Assembly: GCA_020249005.1 (NCBI GenBank)
Contig: JADCGN010000129.1
Span: 1 to 7,116, forward strand
Direction: 5' to 3'
Origin: Alphaproteobacteria bacterium
GTDB lineage: Bacteria > Pseudomonadota > Alphaproteobacteria > UBA2136 > UBA6156
Length of the DNA: 7,116 nucleotides
The position numbers and the translations under genes were made by a program. The notes under the pieces are model-generated. The model did no database searches. It was not told the origin of the DNA and saw only the letters and a list, made by a program, of their open reading frames with translations. Positions within the stretch are counted from its first letter, which is position 1; the number at the start of each line of letters is the position of its first letter. Below are positions 1 to 5,442 of this stretch, in pieces.

Positions 1-698
1 GCAAAGGCGGCAGCATGCACATGTTTGAGCCGGAAAAAGGCTTCTGGGGCGGTCACGGCATCGTGGCGGCGCAGGTGCCGTTAGGCGCCGGGATTGCCTT
101 TGCCCGCAAATACGAAAACGACGTGCTCGGCCAAGCCAACCAACGGGTATGCTTTACCCTGATTGGCGACGGCGCGATGAACGCCGGGCAGGTGTTTGAA
201 AGCTTCAACATGGCCGCGCTGTGGCAGCTGCCGGTGGTGTTCGTGATTGAAAACAACCAGTACGGCATGGGCACCAGCGTGCCGCGCGCGGCGGCTGGGG
301 AACTGTGGAAGCGCGGCGAGCCGTTCGGCATCCCGGGTGAAAAGGTGGATGGCATGGATTTTCTGGCGGTGGCCGAAGCGGGCAAGCGCGCCGCCGACCA
401 CTGCCGCGCCGGGAAGGGGCCGTACCTGTTGGAAATGGATACCTACCGCTACCGCGGCCACAGCATGAGCGACCCGGCCAAGTACCGCACGCGGGAAGAT
501 GTGGAGTGTGTGCGCGAGAGCCGCGACCCCATCGCCCGCTTGCAGAAACTGTTGATGGACCAGCATGGCCTGAGCGAAAGCTACTTTGAAGAGGTGGATG
601 ACGCGGTGAAGGCGGCGGTGAACCAGTGCGCCGAGGAGGCTTTGGCTGCGCCGTTGCCCTCTGAGGCGGAGCTGTGGACGGATGTGTATCCGGGCTAA
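1..698 (+). CDS. pdhA: Pyruvate dehydrogenase E1 component, alpha subunit (5'-truncated by window edge)
   Basis: This is the alpha chain of thiamine-diphosphate-dependent E1, which decarboxylates pyruvate and, with the beta chain, acetylates the lipoyl arm of E2 in the cytoplasmic PDH complex. The frame is open from base 3, upstream of the first Met at 15, and the residues KGGSMHMF fit the interior of the family, so about 231 C-terminal residues are present and roughly the first third is outside the window. The ThDP/Mg motif is clear: GDG at 165-173 followed by IENN at 246-257, with the usual AMNAGQVFESFNMA between. The conserved loop YRYRGHSMSDPAKYR lies around 440-485. The C-terminus ELWTDVYPG is typical, so the gene is complete at the 3' end. 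The stop TAA is followed after three bases by the start of the AT-rich orf1, where pdhB would be expected. The call is firm from motifs and context. Confidence 0.97.
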   Translation, partial: KGGSMHMFEPEKGFWGGHGIVAAQVPLGAGIAFARKYENDVLGQANQRVCFTLIGDGAMNAGQVFESFNMAALWQLPVVFVIENNQYGMGTSVPRAAAGELWKRGEPFGIPGEKVDGMDFLAVAEAGKRAADHCRAGKGPYLLEMDTYRYRGHSMSDPAKYRTREDVECVRESRDPIARLQKLLMDQHGLSESYFEEVDDAVKAAVNQCAEEALAAPLPSEAELWTDVYPG

Positions 699-701
699 AC
701 T

Positions 702-1190
702 ATGTGTGAGCTCTTAGAAATATTTCTTAGTGCTTCAACGGCATTGGGAACATTAGCTGCAGCAGGTGCTACTGCTTATGCGGCGTTTCAAGCCAAGAAA
801 GCAGCTCAAATTAGTGAAAAAATTTCGCAAGATAGTGAAAAAGATTCACAATTAGAAATTTTTTTGAAATTTTCAAATGAATACGATGATATCAAAAAGA
901 ATTTTCCCCGTTGGCCTAACTATGTTTCTTATACTCAAGGTCAACCAGGCTTAGATCAACATAATATGGAAGCTGCTTTAACATTACTTAAGCTTTTCGA
1001 AAAAGAATATTTTTTGTGGTCCAAGAAATTTGTTAGTAATGAGATGTGGCATGAAGTTTTAGAACCAAAAATTGTTAAGTTTTCTAATATGGAAGCTACT
1101 AAGTATACTTGGAGTAAAAAAGCTCATTACAAAAATTTCGAATTTTCAGATAAGTTTGAAGCTTATTTAGCCGAAAAAATGAAAGCCTAA
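702..1190 (+). CDS. AT-rich hypothetical gene inserted between pdhA and pdhB; predicted membrane-anchored helical protein
   Basis: A 162-residue protein I do not recognise. Residues about 8-30 (LSASTALGTLAAAGATAYAAF) form a moderately hydrophobic segment that could be a membrane anchor. It is followed by a charged, probably helical stretch rich in K, E, S and Q (about 31-70) and a region rich in Trp and aromatic residues (LFEKEYFLWSKKF, then SNEMWHEV). This layout, one N-terminal anchor plus a small helical cytoplasmic domain, loosely recalls DUF4760-like proteins of phages and plasmids; that is only an impression. Hand-counted GC is about 32% for 721-1190, against well over 60% in both neighbours, with TTA, AAA, GAA and ATT codons common. 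It starts 3 bases after the pdhA TAA and ends 3 bases before the pdhB ATG, and all three genes share one reading frame. No good Shine-Dalgarno site precedes it, so translation is probably coupled to pdhA. It is intact, with no frameshift. Likely horizontally acquired. Confidence 0.8.
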   Translation: MCELLEIFLSASTALGTLAAAGATAYAAFQAKKAAQISEKISQDSEKDSQLEIFLKFSNEYDDIKKNFPRWPNYVSYTQGQPGLDQHNMEAALTLLKLFEKEYFLWSKKFVSNEMWHEVLEPKIVKFSNMEATKYTWSKKAHYKNFEFSDKFEAYLAEKMKA

Positions 1191-1193
1191 CTC

Positions 1194-2177
1194 ATGCCCC
1201 ACCTCACCGTCCGTGAAGCCATCCGCGATGCCATGAGCGAAGAGATGCGTGCCGACCCGCGCGTGTTCCTGATCGGCGAAGAGGTGGCCGACTACCAAGG
1301 CGCCTACAAGTGCAGCCAGGGCATGGTGCAGGAATTTGGGCCCAAGCGCGTGATCGACACCCCGATCGCCGAGCTGGGCTTTACCGGGATTGCGGTGGGC
1401 GCGGGGATGGCGGGCCTGCGCCCGATTGTGGAGTACATGACCTGGAACTTCGCGCTGCTGGCGACCGACCATATTTTGAACTCGGCCGCCAAAACGCTGT
1501 ATATGAGTGGCGGCAAGGTAGGCTGCCCGATTGTGTTCCGCGGCCTGAACGGGGTGGCGGCCCACGTCGCGGCCCAGCACAGCCAGGATTTTGCCAGCTG
1601 GTACATGAACATTCCAGGACTGAAGGTGGTGGCACCCGCCAACGCCGCCGATGCCAAGGGGTTGCTGAAGGCGGCGATTCGGGATGACAGCCCGGTGGTG
1701 GTGCTGGAGCACGAGGTGCTGTATGGCCACAGCGGCGAGGTGCCGGAGGGTGATTACATCACGCCCATCGGCAAGGCCCACGTGGCGCGCCCGGGCAAGG
1801 ACGTCAGCATTTTCGCCTACTCAATGATGACGGTGAAGGCGCTCGCCGCCGCTGAAGAACTGGCCAAACAAGGGATTGATGCCGAGGTGGTGGACTTGCG
1901 CAGCTTGCGCCCGTTGGATGTTGAGGCGATTAAAGCTTCCGTGAGCAAAACTCACCGCGCGGTGGTACTGGAAGAAACCTGGGCCGCGGCGGGGGTGGGG
2001 GCCGAGGTGATCGCCACGATTTCCGACCACGCCTGGGATGAGATGGATGCCCCGGTGCTGCGGTTAAGCCAGCTGCCCGTGCCGCTGCCCTACGCCAGCA
2101 ACTTGGAAACCAAATGCGTGCCGCAGGTGGAAGATATCGTGCGGGAAGTGAAAGGGCTGCTGGATGGCCAACGCTAA
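1194..2177 (+). CDS. pdhB: Pyruvate dehydrogenase E1 component, beta subunit
   Basis: The 327-residue beta chain of E1 completes the ThDP site with PdhA and binds E2. It begins directly with the transketolase pyrimidine-binding domain (LTVREAIRDAM, GEEV at 28-31, TPIAE with the conserved Glu60 that activates ThDP, then AQHSQ with His129). The C-terminal transketolase domain follows from about residue 200 (VDLRSLRPLD, VLEETWAAAGVGAEV). There is no N-terminal lipoyl domain, unlike the longer PdhB of rhizobia, so the length matches the short form. The usual RGPNG is RGLNG here (Leu118), a minor oddity. The start ATG at 1194 is 3 bases after the orf1 stop. The DNA before it belongs to orf1 and has only a weak purine stretch, so initiation probably depends on ribosomes finishing orf1. 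The 3' end overlaps the next gene by 14 bases. Confidence 0.98.
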   Translation: MPHLTVREAIRDAMSEEMRADPRVFLIGEEVADYQGAYKCSQGMVQEFGPKRVIDTPIAELGFTGIAVGAGMAGLRPIVEYMTWNFALLATDHILNSAAKTLYMSGGKVGCPIVFRGLNGVAAHVAAQHSQDFASWYMNIPGLKVVAPANAADAKGLLKAAIRDDSPVVVLEHEVLYGHSGEVPEGDYITPIGKAHVARPGKDVSIFAYSMMTVKALAAAEELAKQGIDAEVVDLRSLRPLDVEAIKASVSKTHRAVVLEETWAAAGVGAEVIATISDHAWDEMDAPVLRLSQLPVPLPYASNLETKCVPQVEDIVREVKGLLDGQR

Positions 2178-2598
2178 AAAGACTGAGACCAAACCTGCGG
2201 TCAAAGCGGCCGAAGCACGGCCGATGGATGCCGTTTCTGCCATGTTCTACGCCTACTGGCGCGGCGAGCGGGCGTTGTGGGGCGCGTTTTGGATTTGGGG
2301 CATGGGGTTGGGGTGTCTGATTGGCTTGTTCTTCACGCTCTTTTCCGGCTTGGTGCTGCAGCAGGCGTACATGAACTTCGCCACCGGCGACATCGTGATG
2401 GCGGGCCTGGCGGGCTACGCGGTGCTGGTGATGTTCGGCTTTTGGGGAAGCTATTACCTGTGGCACCTGGTGAGTGTGTGGCGCTGCGCCGCCCACAGCC
2501 GCCCGGCCTACCGCTTCGGCGCGCGGGTCTTCGTGCTGGCGGTGGCACTAACCTACTGGCCGCTGTATGCGCTGAACGTGTGGGTGCGGTTTTTGTAA
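2164..2598 (+). CDS. Small three-helix membrane protein within the PDH operon
   Basis: A 144-residue protein of unknown function. A charged, lysine- and alanine-rich N-terminus (1-22) is followed by an aromatic motif (FYAYWRGERALWGAFW, about 28-43) and three predicted membrane segments at about 40-63, 76-98 and 119-139. A VWRCA motif (about 105-109) lies between the second and third. The WRGE..LW..FW and VWRCA pattern recalls small conserved proteobacterial membrane proteins, but I cannot name the family. Composition is GC-rich like the core operon, so it looks native, unlike orf1 and orf2. The start at 2164 is inside the end of pdhB in another frame and is supported by AAAGGG at 2151-2156, 7 bases upstream; the next in-frame ATG is at 2224. 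Thirty bases separate its stop from pdhC. Position suggests co-expression with PDH, not a role in catalysis. Confidence 0.85.
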   Translation: MANAKKTETKPAVKAAEARPMDAVSAMFYAYWRGERALWGAFWIWGMGLGCLIGLFFTLFSGLVLQQAYMNFATGDIVMAGLAGYAVLVMFGFWGSYYLWHLVSVWRCAAHSRPAYRFGARVFVLAVALTYWPLYALNVWVRFL

Positions 2599-2610
2599 GT
2601 TGATTGAACC

Positions 2611-2618
2611 AGAAAGAG
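2611..2618 (+). promoter_or_regulatory. Ribosome binding site of pdhC
   Basis: The purine run AGAAAGAG ends 9 bases before the pdhC ATG at 2628. It lies in the only ordinary intergenic gap of the upstream operon part, so pdhC can initiate independently of the gene before it. Confidence 0.6.
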
Positions 2619-2627
2619 TGAACGACC

Positions 2628-3878
2628 ATGCCGATTGACCTGTTGATGCCGCAACTGAGCCCGACCATGACGGAAGGGCGCCTCGCCAAATGGCTGAAAA
2701 GCCCCGGCGACGCCATCAAGGCGGGCGACGTGGTGGCCGAAGTGGAAACCGACAAGGCCACCATGGAAGTGGAAGCCAGTGAAGACGGTGTCATTCACCA
2801 ATTTGTGGCAGAACTGGGCACCGACTTGCCAGTCGGCACGCCGATTGCGGTGCTGGCCAAGAAGGGCGAGACCGTGCCCGCCGACTACCAGCCCAAGGTC
2901 AAGGCGGCACCCAAGGCCGAAGCCGTGTCTGCACCGGCGGCGGCCGCTGCGGCTGCACCTGCCGCAGCGGCCCCGGTGGCAGCGCCGGTGGTGCTGGCGG
3001 CCCCCGTGTTGCCGGTGCTGAACACGGCCAGCGTGGCGCCCGTGGCAGCGGCACCCAAGGGCGGCCGGGTGGTGGCATCTCCGCTCGCCAAGCGCCTGGC
3101 CGCGCAGCAAGGGCTCGATCTTTCTCGCGTGGTGGGGAGCGGCCCGCGTGGCCGGGTGGTGGCGAAGGATTTGCAAAACGCCCCGCGTGGCGGCAGCGCC
3201 AACGTGGTGGTGCGGCGCCCGGATAGCGTCGAGAAGCTCACGCCGATGCGCAAGGCCATTGCCGCGCGGCTAACCCAAAGCAAGCAAACCGTGCCGCACT
3301 TTTACCTGAAGGTGCGGGCCGACATGGCCGCCGCGTTGGAGTTCCGCAAGCAACTGAACGCGCACTACGAGGCGCGGAGCGAGAAGGTGAAAGTCAGCGT
3401 CAACGACCTCATCATCAAGGCCTCGGCGCTGGCGCTGGCGCAGTACCCGGCGGCCAATGCGGCTTGGAATACGGACAGTGTGGTGCAGTTCGGCAATGTG
3501 GATATTTCGGTGGCGGTGAGCATTGAAGGCGGCCTGATTACGCCGATTGTGGCGAATGCCGACCAAAAAAGCTTGGGTGCCATCAGCACTGAAATGAAGA
3601 CCCTGGCCGCCGCGGCGCGCGCCAACCAGCTGAAGCCCGAGCAGTACACGGGCGGTAGCTTCAGCATCAGCAACCTCGGCATGTACGGCATCGAGGAATT
3701 TGCCGCGATCATCAACCCGCCGCAGGCCGCCATTCTGGCGGTGGGCGCCGCCGATGAACTGGAGCGGGTGGCGCTGACACTTTCCGTTGACCACCGTGTG
3801 ATTGATGGTGCGTTAGGGGCGGAACTGCTGGGCGCGATTAAGGCGAACTTGGAAAACCCGGTGGGGTTGGTGTTGTAG
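2628..3878 (+). CDS. pdhC: Dihydrolipoamide acetyltransferase, E2 core of the PDH complex
   Basis: The 416-residue E2 transfers the acetyl group from its lipoyl arm to CoA and forms the complex core. Domains in order: one lipoyl domain (about 1-80) with ETDKATME and the lipoylated Lys43; a flexible Ala/Pro/Val-rich linker (about 92-146); a peripheral subunit-binding domain (about 148-184, SPLAKRLAAQQG then GPRGRVVAKDL) that holds E1 and E3; and the acyltransferase domain from about 200, with the catalytic DHRVIDG motif (His389, Asp393). The region just before that motif is short: ILAVGAADELERVALTLSVDHR lacks the charged loop (usually around VVKDGxLxV) that most E2 proteins carry, about ten residues less. 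The frame is clean, so this looks like a real deletion. The C-terminus (ENPVGLVL) is complete. lpdA begins 12 bases after the stop. Confidence 0.97.
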   Translation: MPIDLLMPQLSPTMTEGRLAKWLKSPGDAIKAGDVVAEVETDKATMEVEASEDGVIHQFVAELGTDLPVGTPIAVLAKKGETVPADYQPKVKAAPKAEAVSAPAAAAAAAPAAAAPVAAPVVLAAPVLPVLNTASVAPVAAAPKGGRVVASPLAKRLAAQQGLDLSRVVGSGPRGRVVAKDLQNAPRGGSANVVVRRPDSVEKLTPMRKAIAARLTQSKQTVPHFYLKVRADMAAALEFRKQLNAHYEARSEKVKVSVNDLIIKASALALAQYPAANAAWNTDSVVQFGNVDISVAVSIEGGLITPIVANADQKSLGAISTEMKTLAAAARANQLKPEQYTGGSFSISNLGMYGIEEFAAIINPPQAAILAVGAADELERVALTLSVDHRVIDGALGAELLGAIKANLENPVGLVL

Positions 3879-3883
3879 GAGAG
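3878..3883 (+). promoter_or_regulatory. Ribosome binding site of lpdA, overlapping the pdhC stop codon
   Basis: GGAGAG starts at the last base of the pdhC TAG and ends 7 bases before the ATG at 3891. It decides the lpdA start: the in-frame TTG at 3885 would be only 1 base from the site. Confidence 0.8.
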
Positions 3884-3890
3884 ATTGAAC

Positions 3891-5306
3891 ATGCAGCAGT
3901 ACGATGTGGTGGTGATCGGTTCCGGCCCAGGCGGGTACGTGGCGGCAATTCGCGCCAGCCAGCTGGGGCTGAAGGTGGCGATTGTGGAACGCGCGGAAAT
4001 GGGTGGCGTGTGCCTGAACTGGGGGTGCATCCCCACCAAGGCGCTGCTGAAGGCCGCCGAGCTGAAGCGCGCCGTAGCCCACGCCGCCGACTTTGGCCTG
4101 AAGGTGAAGGACGAGGGGCTGGATTTCGCCAAAATCATTGGCCGCTCGCGTGACGTTGCCGCGCAGCTTTCCAAAGGCATCAGCTTTTTGATGAAGAAGA
4201 ACAAAATTGAGGTCATCAAGGGCGAAGCGAAGTTTAAAACCGACAAGGTGCTCGAGGTTGCTGGGGTGGGTGAGGTCGGCTTTGGCCACGCCATCATCGC
4301 CACCGGCGCGCGCGCCAAGCAAATTCCGGGTGTGCTGGAAGCCGACGGCAAGCACATCTGGACAGCACGCGAAGCGATGGTGCCCGCCGAGTTGCCCGCC
4401 ACGCTACTCATCATCGTCGGTGGCGCGATTGGCGTGGAGTTTGCCAGCTTTTACGCCGCACTCGGCTGCCAGGTGACGCTGTGCGAAGCGCAGCACCGCA
4501 TCGTGCCCGCCGAGGACGAGGAAATTTCCGCGCTGCTGCACAAGGCGTTGGAAAAGGAGGGGATGAAAATCCTCATCAACGCCAAGGTGGCGAACCTGAA
4601 AGCCACCAAAACTGGGGTGAGCGCCGACATCAACGGCAAGGCCGAAAGCTTTGACCGCGCGATCCTGGCGATCGGCGTGGTGGGCAATGTGGAAGGCCTG
4701 AACCTGCCTACACCCCAGATGGGCCATTCGGGCAAGGCCAGCGGCGGTATGGTGGTGGAAAAGGGCGCGATTGTGGTGAATGACTATTACCAAACCGGCG
4801 TACCGCACCTGTATGCCATCGGTGACGTGGCGGGCGCGCCGTGGTTGGCCCACGTGGCGAGCCACGAAGGCGTGATTGCGGCCGAGCACATCGCGCACAC
4901 GTTAGGGAAGGGGGCCAAACCGCACCCCATGGATTATACCAACATCCCCGGCTGCACCTACTGCACGCCGCAAGTGGCCAGCACCGGCTACACCGAAGCC
5001 GCGGCCAAAGAGGCGGGGCATAAGGTGAAGGTCGGCCGCTTCAACTACCAGGCCAACGGCAAGGCGCTGGCGATGGGCGAGCCGGTGGGCCTGGTGAAGG
5101 TGATTTTTGACGAAGCCACCGGGGCGCTGCTGGGCGCGCATATCATCGGCGCCGAGGCCACCGAGATGATTTCCACCTTCGTGCTCGGCCGCAGCATGGA
5201 AGCGGTGGAGGCCGACTTCCTGCATGCCTGCTTGCCGCACCCGACGCTCTCTGAGATGATTGGGGAGGCGGTGTTGAATTCGGAAGGGCGAGCCTTGAAT
5301 GCGTAA
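3891..5306 (+). CDS. lpdA: Dihydrolipoamide dehydrogenase, E3 of the PDH complex
   Basis: The 471-residue FAD flavoprotein reoxidises dihydrolipoamide on E2 and passes electrons to NAD+. It has the N-terminal FAD motif GSGPGG (10-15), the redox-active disulfide CLNWGC (Cys41, Cys46), a second FAD contact near YAIGDV, and the dimer-interface catalytic pair HPTLSE (His450, Glu455). The NAD-binding fingerprint reads IIVGGAIGVEFASFY: compared with the usual IGxGAIG, the first glycine of GxGxxG is Val176, while Gly178 and Gly181 remain. Length is normal and there are no frameshifts. ATG 3891 is chosen over the in-frame TTG at 3885 because of Shine-Dalgarno spacing. The last 13 residues and the stop are repeated downstream at 5401-5442 with only synonymous changes. 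An ATG in another frame overlaps its stop (ATGCGTAA, from 5299). Confidence 0.97.
   Translation: MQQYDVVVIGSGPGGYVAAIRASQLGLKVAIVERAEMGGVCLNWGCIPTKALLKAAELKRAVAHAADFGLKVKDEGLDFAKIIGRSRDVAAQLSKGISFLMKKNKIEVIKGEAKFKTDKVLEVAGVGEVGFGHAIIATGARAKQIPGVLEADGKHIWTAREAMVPAELPATLLIIVGGAIGVEFASFYAALGCQVTLCEAQHRIVPAEDEEISALLHKALEKEGMKILINAKVANLKATKTGVSADINGKAESFDRAILAIGVVGNVEGLNLPTPQMGHSGKASGGMVVEKGAIVVNDYYQTGVPHLYAIGDVAGAPWLAHVASHEGVIAAEHIAHTLGKGAKPHPMDYTNIPGCTYCTPQVASTGYTEAAAKEAGHKVKVGRFNYQANGKALAMGEPVGLVKVIFDEATGALLGAHIIGAEATEMISTFVLGRSMEAVEADFLHACLPHPTLSEMIGEAVLNSEGRALNA
5265..5306 (+). repeat. Direct repeat copy 1: 3' end of lpdA (last 13 codons and stop)
   Basis: This copy encodes EAVLNSEGRALNA and TAA as the functional end of lpdA. 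It matches 5401-5442 at 34 of 42 bases. The first 14 bases are identical, as are the blocks GAAGGGCG and TTGAATGC. The eight differences fall in the Asn, Ser, Arg and two Ala codons and in the stop codon, and none changes the peptide. Confidence 0.9.
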
Positions 5307-5325
5307 GGCCTGTACCCGTCAGGCC
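5307..5325 (+). repeat. Small inverted repeat directly after the lpdA stop
   Basis: GGCCTG at 5307-5312 pairs with CAGGCC at 5320-5325 around a 7-base loop. No T-run follows, so it is not a standard rho-independent terminator. Its right arm shares two bases with the start of the larger palindrome, so the two structures could compete. Confidence 0.55.
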
Positions 5326-5395
5326 CTCATCCCGGCGCAGGCCGGGATCCATGCGAAAAAAGTAGCGTGGATGGCGGCCTGCGCCGCCATGAGGG
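5324..5395. repeat. REP-like 72-base palindromic element made of two hairpins
   Basis: Two 31-base arms flank a 10-base centre (GAAAAAAGTA, 5355-5364). The outer ends CCCTCAT (5324-5330) and ATGAGGG (5389-5395) pair. Each arm also folds by itself: 5329-5348 has stem ATCCCGGC with loop GCAG, and 5371-5390 has stem ATGGCGGC with loop CTGC. The arms differ at five positions when one is reverse-complemented. Four of these form two CC/GG exchanges that keep both local stems paired, and the fifth gives a G-T wobble. The pattern of ATCCCGGC, GCAG and GCCGGGATCCA is like dispersed intergenic repeats seen in many alphaproteobacteria and other Proteobacteria. No transposase is present in the window. 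In RNA it would form a strong structure between lpdA and orf2 and could protect or attenuate the transcript. Confidence 0.85.
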
Positions 5396-5400
5396 AATAC

Positions 5401-5442
5401 GAGGCGGTGTTGAACAGTGAAGGGCGCGCTTTGAATGCATAG
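5401..5442 (+). repeat. Direct repeat copy 2: recoded copy of the lpdA 3' end, before orf2
   Basis: It encodes the same 13 residues as the true lpdA end but with different codons: AAC for AAT, AGT for TCG, CGC for CGA, GCT for GCC, GCA for GCG, and TAG for TAA. The preceding codons do not continue to match lpdA, so homology begins sharply at 5401. The start codon of orf2 lies inside it (ATGCATAG at 5435-5442). Confidence 0.9.

Larger units (their letters stand above)
5299..5442 (+). other. Short open frame through the palindrome into the second lpdA tail
   Basis: An ATG overlapping the lpdA stop (ATGCGTAA) opens a 47-codon frame that runs through the palindromic element without a stop. It then reads the second tail in the correct frame, ending EAVLNSEGRALNA and TAG. 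The middle contains ALIPAQAGIH, typical of translated proteobacterial REP-like repeats rather than of a folded protein. The frame is +1 relative to lpdA. It could be chance, a leader-like peptide coupling lpdA to orf2, or a relic of an in-frame insertion. Expression is unsupported. Confidence 0.3.

Noticed and set aside
702..1190. Orf1 as a decayed fragment of a mobile element
   Set aside because: The frame is intact with a sensible start and stop, and no inverted repeats, target duplications or transposase motifs are visible at its edges.
3885..3890. TTG at 3885 as the lpdA start, two codons upstream
   Set aside because: GGAGAG ends at 3883, leaving one base of spacing; ATG 3891 has ideal spacing and fits the family N-terminus.
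3365..4414. Long open frame on the minus strand (349 codons) opposite pdhC and lpdA, and similar long antisense frames elsewhere
   Set aside because: They lie opposite strongly supported core genes, and such shadow frames are expected in GC-rich DNA. Their translations show no recognisable motifs.
5324..5395. Palindrome as a rho-independent terminator ending the lpdA transcript
   Set aside because: No T-run follows the stems on the + strand. On the minus strand a T-run (opposite 5356-5361) follows one hairpin, but about ten bases away and with no gene that would need it.
5265..5442. Tail duplication as a simple assembly or sequencing error
   Set aside because: The copies differ at eight synonymous positions including a stop codon change. 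Random errors or collapsed repeats would not recode a peptide silently, although a chimeric join of two strains cannot be fully excluded without reads.
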